64,000 nucleotides of DNA from Parasedimentitalea marina (GTDB lineage: Bacteria; Pseudomonadota; Alphaproteobacteria; Rhodobacterales; Rhodobacteraceae): assembly GCF_004006175.1 (NCBI RefSeq), contig NZ_CP033219.1, positions 496,001-560,000 of the forward strand, written 5' to 3'. Made by a program: the position numbers and the translations under genes. This document shows positions 61,042 to 64,000 of the stretch, piece by piece. The notes below the pieces were generated by a model that did no database searches, was not told the origin of the DNA, and saw nothing but the letters and a program-made list of their open reading frames with translations. Every line of letters begins with the position of its first letter. Positions within the stretch are counted from its first letter, which is position 1.

Positions 61042-61056
61042 AGGGGCTCTGCCCCT
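61042..61056 (-). terminator. Hairpin with T-run on the minus strand
   Basis: AGGGGC and GCCCCT pair around TCT, and seven As at 61034-61040 give a T-run on the minus strand. It would terminate minus-strand transcripts, or serve as part of the repeat element that follows; no minus-strand gene is nearby. Confidence 0.5.
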
Positions 61057-61080
61057 CTTGGCCTGCGGCCAATTCACCCT

Positions 61081-61234
61081 GGGATATTTATGGCCAGATG
61101 AAGCGGGGATCCGCTTCCCGAGCAGGCCGGGAAGCTTCACCTGGCGCGGCCATCGGCGTCCCCGCCTGTACCGCCCAAACAGGCTCGGCTTAGAAGGTTA
61201 AAGATCCGTTACTTCATCTGGCCGAAAATATCCC
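61081..61234. repeat. Intergenic inverted repeat of Roseobacter type
   Basis: GGGATATTTATGGCCAGATGAAG-type arm at 61081-61103 and its near-exact complement at 61212-61234 flank a G+C-rich centre. Together with the GGGGCTCTGCCCC hairpin just before it, this matches a class of intergenic palindromes I recall across Rhodobacteraceae genomes. The 359-bp gap between hisD and the UPF0262 gene otherwise holds no gene. Confidence 0.65.
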
Positions 61235-61382
61235 CGCCGGAGGCTCAAAATCGTTTTTGATGATAGATTGCCGCAAGTCGGCCTTAAACGGTTGAGCGAT
61301 CGCTTTCAAAGCCATGCATTGCCCTAACCTGCGGGTTACGATACCTCTGGGCAAACGCCTACGTTCAGTGAGATCAAAGACA

Positions 61383-61862
61383 ATGAACCGCATTAGCCAA
61401 ATCGAATTGGACGACCATAACCTGCCGCCGCCGACACCTGAGATCGAGCAGGAGCGCCGGGTGGCGATTTTTGATCTCATTGAGGAGAACTCGTTCCAGT
61501 TACCTCCTCGGGAGGATCGGGCTGTTCCACAGGGGCCGTATCATCTGGGGTTGGCAATCCGTGATAAACGGTTGGTGTTTGACGTCGGGACCGAAGGGGG
61601 CGACAAGGCGGCGGAATTCCACTTGTCACTGTCACCGTTCCGGCAGGTGGTCAAAGATTACTACCAGATCTGCGAAAGCTACTTTACTGCTGTAAAAACG
61701 CTGCCGCCCAGCCAAATTGAAACCATCGATATGGCGCGCCGGGGCATCCACAATGAGGGTAGCCGCGTATTGCAAGAGCGGTTGGAGGGGAAAGCTGATA
61801 TCGACACCGACACGGCCCGACGCCTGTTCACGTTGATCTGCGTGCTGCATTTCGGAGGCTGA
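61383..61862 (+). CDS. UPF0262-family protein
   Basis: 159 residues from the ATG at 61383, the usual length of UPF0262; the ORF is open further upstream. The family is restricted to alpha-proteobacteria and has no known function. Landmarks are RVAIFDLIEENSF, SPFRQVVKDYYQICESYF and DMARRGIHNEGSRVLQERL. No signal peptide. It overlaps the ribosome site of the phosphatase gene five bases downstream, so the two are co-translated. Confidence 0.88.
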   Translation: MNRISQIELDDHNLPPPTPEIEQERRVAIFDLIEENSFQLPPREDRAVPQGPYHLGLAIRDKRLVFDVGTEGGDKAAEFHLSLSPFRQVVKDYYQICESYFTAVKTLPPSQIETIDMARRGIHNEGSRVLQERLEGKADIDTDTARRLFTLICVLHFGG

Positions 61863-61866
61863 TGGG

Positions 61867-62316
61867 TTGAGCGAACTGCCGCAATCGGTTTTGTTTTGTT
61901 GTGACCACAATTCTGTGCGCTCGCCGATGGCCGAAGGCATCATGAAGAAATTCTATGGCACGGGAACCTATGTTCAGTCAGCTGGGGTCAAGACTGACAT
62001 GGAAATTGATGGATTTTCTATTTCGGTGTGTCAGGAAATCGATGTCGAGTTGTCTCGCCATCGCTCCCGGTCGTTTGATGAGATGGAGCGCTGGGGCGAT
62101 GATCTATCCTCGTTCGATTTGGTGATCGCACTGTCACCAGCCAGCCAGCGCCGGGCGCTGGAGTTGACCCGGTTCTTTCATTTGGATGTGGAGTACTGGC
62201 CGATTATGGATCCAACCGGATTGGGCGAAAGTCGCTCTGCCAAGTTGGACAGTTATCGCCAGTCCCGTGACCAGATCATCCAGCAATTGACCGACCGTTG
62301 GGGGGCTCCGAGGTGA
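61867..62316 (+). CDS. Low-molecular-weight protein-tyrosine-phosphatase-like protein
   Basis: 149 residues starting at a TTG with GGAGG eight bases upstream; no ATG fits. The phosphate loop CDHNSVRSP follows C-x5-R (Cys12, Arg18), and the general-acid Asp is in YWPIMDPTG. Such proteins include tyrosine phosphatases and arsenate reductases; there is no evidence for arsenic use here. Position between UPF0262 and the nitrilase-fold gene is a conserved Rhodobacteraceae arrangement. Confidence 0.85.
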   Translation: MSELPQSVLFCCDHNSVRSPMAEGIMKKFYGTGTYVQSAGVKTDMEIDGFSISVCQEIDVELSRHRSRSFDEMERWGDDLSSFDLVIALSPASQRRALELTRFFHLDVEYWPIMDPTGLGESRSAKLDSYRQSRDQIIQQLTDRWGAPR

Positions 62317-62406
62317 CCTCCTTAGAACGGACCTCGCTTTTTTGACCTATAGCAGAGGGCTTTCCAGTGTCGCAGCAGCGATGGATAGGCCCCTAAAGGG
62401 ATGCTT

Positions 62407-63285
62407 ATGAAAATTGCCACTGCAGCGTATCCGCTAGACTGGATCGACAGTTGGGCACAATACGAGGACAAAATCGCGTCCTGGGTTGCAGATGCAGCCG
62501 GGCAGGGGGCGGATTTGCTGGTGTTTCCTGAATATGGTGCGATGGAGTTGGCGGCTTTGGATGGAGCTGCGGTGGCGGCAGATCTTGAACGGTCCATCCA
62601 TGCAGTTTCGGACCGGATGAAGGCGGCAGCCGCGGTGCACATGCGGCTGGCGATAGAGCACAGGGTTCATATCCTTGGGGCCTCGGCGCCTGTCCACTGT
62701 GGGTACTCAAGGCCGGTGAACCGGGCTGAGTTCTACACCGCGACCGGGGGGCGTGATCATCAGGATAAACAGATCATGACCCGGTCAGAGCGCGACAATT
62801 GGGATGTGATCCCAGGTGGGCCGTTGAAACTGTTTGAAACAGCACTTGGTAAAATTGGTGTTCTCACCTGTTATGACAGTGAATTTCCATTGCTGGGCCG
62901 TGCCCTGAAAGCGGCGGATATTATCTTGGTCCCATCTTGCACCGCGGCTTTGGCGGGATACTGGCGTGTACGTATCGGAGCCATGGCGCGGGCCTTGGAA
63001 GGGCAATGCGTGACTGCCATGGCCTCGCTTGTTGGGCCGGCAAAATGGTCGGGTGCGGTGGACATGAATGTGGGGATGGGCGGTATCTTTGGGCCACCTG
63101 ATTCTGGGTTTCCGGGGACAGGTGTTCTGGCCGAGGGCAGGCTGAACACGCCGGGGTGGACAGTGGCCGAAGTTGATCTTGCGGACATTGCACGGGTGCG
63201 GGCTGACGGGGATGTTTTGCACCGTAGCCATTGGGACGAGCAGGAGGATCGGGTGAAATCGGTCACAATTAGCCAACTGAAGTGA
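62407..63285 (+). CDS. Carbon-nitrogen hydrolase (nitrilase superfamily)
   Basis: 292 residues from the ATG at 62407 (AAAGGG six bases upstream; the ATG at 62401 abuts that site). The Glu-Lys-Cys triad is visible: Glu42 in VFPEYGAMEL, Lys121 in HQDKQIMTRSERD and Cys155 in VLTCYDSEFP. This is an amidase/deaminated-glutathione-amidase-like member rather than a true nitrilase. Cytoplasmic. It is followed by infA after 84 bp. Confidence 0.88.
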   Translation: MKIATAAYPLDWIDSWAQYEDKIASWVADAAGQGADLLVFPEYGAMELAALDGAAVAADLERSIHAVSDRMKAAAAVHMRLAIEHRVHILGASAPVHCGYSRPVNRAEFYTATGGRDHQDKQIMTRSERDNWDVIPGGPLKLFETALGKIGVLTCYDSEFPLLGRALKAADIILVPSCTAALAGYWRVRIGAMARALEGQCVTAMASLVGPAKWSGAVDMNVGMGGIFGPPDSGFPGTGVLAEGRLNTPGWTVAEVDLADIARVRADGDVLHRSHWDEQEDRVKSVTISQLK

Positions 63286-63331
63286 TTGTGCCCTTGAAAA
63301 CCTACCCAAAAGCCCTCATTTAAGCGCACGT

Positions 63332-63347
63332 CCCGCATCTGAGCGGG
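63332..63347. terminator. Short hairpin upstream of infA
   Basis: CCCGC and GCGGG pair around ATCTGA between the amidohydrolase stop and infA. No T-run; may be a weak terminator or infA leader structure. Confidence 0.4.
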
Positions 63348-63369
63348 GGTAACCAAAAATGGAGACAAC

Positions 63370-63588
63370 ATGGCCAAGGAAGATACGCTCGAATTTCCCG
63401 GTGTCGTAAAGGAACTCCTGCCCAATGCGACGTTTCGGGTCGAGCTGGAAAACGGCCATGAGATCATCGCACATACTGCAGGCAAGATGCGCAAGAACCG
63501 CATCCGTGTTCTCGCTGGCGATAAGGTCCAGGTGGAAATGACACCTTATGACCTGACCAAGGGACGGATCAATTATCGCTTTAAGTAA
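63370..63588 (+). CDS. infA: Translation initiation factor IF-1
   Basis: 72 residues, exactly the family length, with the OB-fold sequence [19 protein letters not shown] by landmark, [14 protein letters not shown] and the end [12 protein letters not shown]. It binds the ribosomal A site during initiation. GGAG precedes the ATG. A good rho-independent terminator follows. Confidence 0.98.
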   Translation: MAKEDTLEFPGVVKELLPNATFRVELENGHEIIAHTAGKMRKNRIRVLAGDKVQVEMTPYDLTKGRINYRFK

Positions 63589-63610
63589 GCGAGATCCTGA
63601 TTGACGACCA

Positions 63611-63638
63611 AAGCCCGGCCCAGTCGCCGGGCTTTTGT
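63611..63638 (+). terminator. Rho-independent terminator after infA
   Basis: AAGCCCGGC and GCCGGGCTT form a 9-bp stem around CCAGTC, followed by TTGTT. Strong stem in the expected place. Confidence 0.85.
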
Positions 63639-63763
63639 TATTCGGCTTTGCGATGCTCCGGCGGGGGTCCGTTGGACATCGATAAGACGGCTGCCTTGTA
63701 AGGTGGTTTTTGGCATGGGCTGATCCCATTGGAGCAAGCCCGATTTGGATAAGAGGGCCGGTG

Positions 63764-64000
63764 ATGGCATTCATTCTGGGATCAGGCAGCCCAAGGCGGC
63801 TGGAACTGTTGGCACAGCTGGGGGTCGCCCCGGATGATGTGCGTGCACCTGATATTGATGAGACCCCACAAAAAGCAGAATTGCCACGGGACTACTGCAA
63901 CCGGATTGCACGTGAAAAAGTCCGGGCTGTAGAGGCCGGGGATAACGATCTGGTGCTCTGTGCTGATACGACTGTGGCGCTGGGGCGCCGCATTTTGGGC
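63764..64000 (+). CDS. maf: Maf-family nucleotide pyrophosphatase (partial)
   Basis: 79 codons run to the window edge. The N-terminus [18 protein letters not shown] holds the Maf signature GSxSPRRxxLL, and CADTTVAL is the DTxV active-site motif. Maf proteins hydrolyse non-canonical or selected nucleoside triphosphates in the cytoplasm. The reading frame begins ATG at 63764 with AGAGGG upstream. The infA-maf order is a conserved alpha-proteobacterial arrangement. Confidence 0.93.
   Translation, partial: MAFILGSGSPRRLELLAQLGVAPDDVRAPDIDETPQKAELPRDYCNRIAREKVRAVEAGDNDLVLCADTTVALGRRILG

Overview
The window reads as the chromosome of a Rhodobacteraceae (Roseobacter-group) alphaproteobacterium. The support is the core block at the right end, small conserved ORF - murA - DUF2948 - hisD - UPF0262 - low-molecular-weight phosphatase - nitrilase-fold amidohydrolase - infA - maf, an order I know from that family. 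An intergenic inverted repeat after hisD (a 'GGCCAGATGAAG' type sequence) also looks like the repeats seen in those genomes. I have not confirmed this by search.

Layout. 1-3.1 kb: end of an unknown gene and a 1,000-residue ABC-exporter-like protein whose ATPase motifs are degenerate and which ends in a cyclic-nucleotide-binding domain. 3.3-10.5 kb: a minus-strand run of catabolic genes (enolase-superfamily dehydratase, Zn alcohol dehydrogenase, TetA-type MFS exporter, two alpha/beta hydrolases including a PcaD-like lactonase, a Thr/Ser dehydratase, an L-2-haloacid dehalogenase). 10.6-12 kb: SlyD-type FKBP isomerase and a TIGR03084-type metal-binding protein. 12.2-17.6 kb: a secreted 1,548-residue CHAT (caspase-fold) protease with Sel1 repeats, coupled to a small secreted partner. 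17.8-24.1 kb: decayed RidA fragment, TetR repressor with two matching operators, an old-yellow-enzyme/TMADH-like oxidoreductase, ornithine cyclodeaminase homologue, D-threonine-aldolase-fold enzyme and LysR; this looks like a module for modified amino acids or amines. 24.2-30 kb: AraC regulator, isoquinoline-1-oxidoreductase-type molybdenum hydroxylase (two subunits) and a hydantoinase A homologue.

30.2-56.9 kb may be an old genomic island. A complete tRNA-Gln lies at 56.9 kb, and a degraded copy of its 3' end plus downstream flank lies at 30.2 kb in the same orientation. Between them are a probable integrase remnant, an IS3-family transposase remnant and mostly accessory genes. These include a TPR protein and GNAT enzyme, a secreted caspase-like protease translationally coupled to a glycine-tailed lipoprotein, an HxlR-regulated cupin/glyoxalase/hydrolase operon, three LysR genes with glutathione transferases and redox enzymes, an ankyrin/YHS pair and a TPR-containing class III nucleotide cyclase.

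56.9-64 kb: tRNA-Gln, tRNA-Thr and the core block.

The most unusual theme is two separate secreted caspase-fold proteases (CHAT type at 13-17.6 kb, p20/C14 type at 33-35 kb). Both carry Sel1 and peptidoglycan-binding-like segments, and each is coupled to a small exported partner. The second pair is flanked by an imperfect inverted repeat. No CRISPR array, rRNA, complete integrase or complete insertion sequence is visible.
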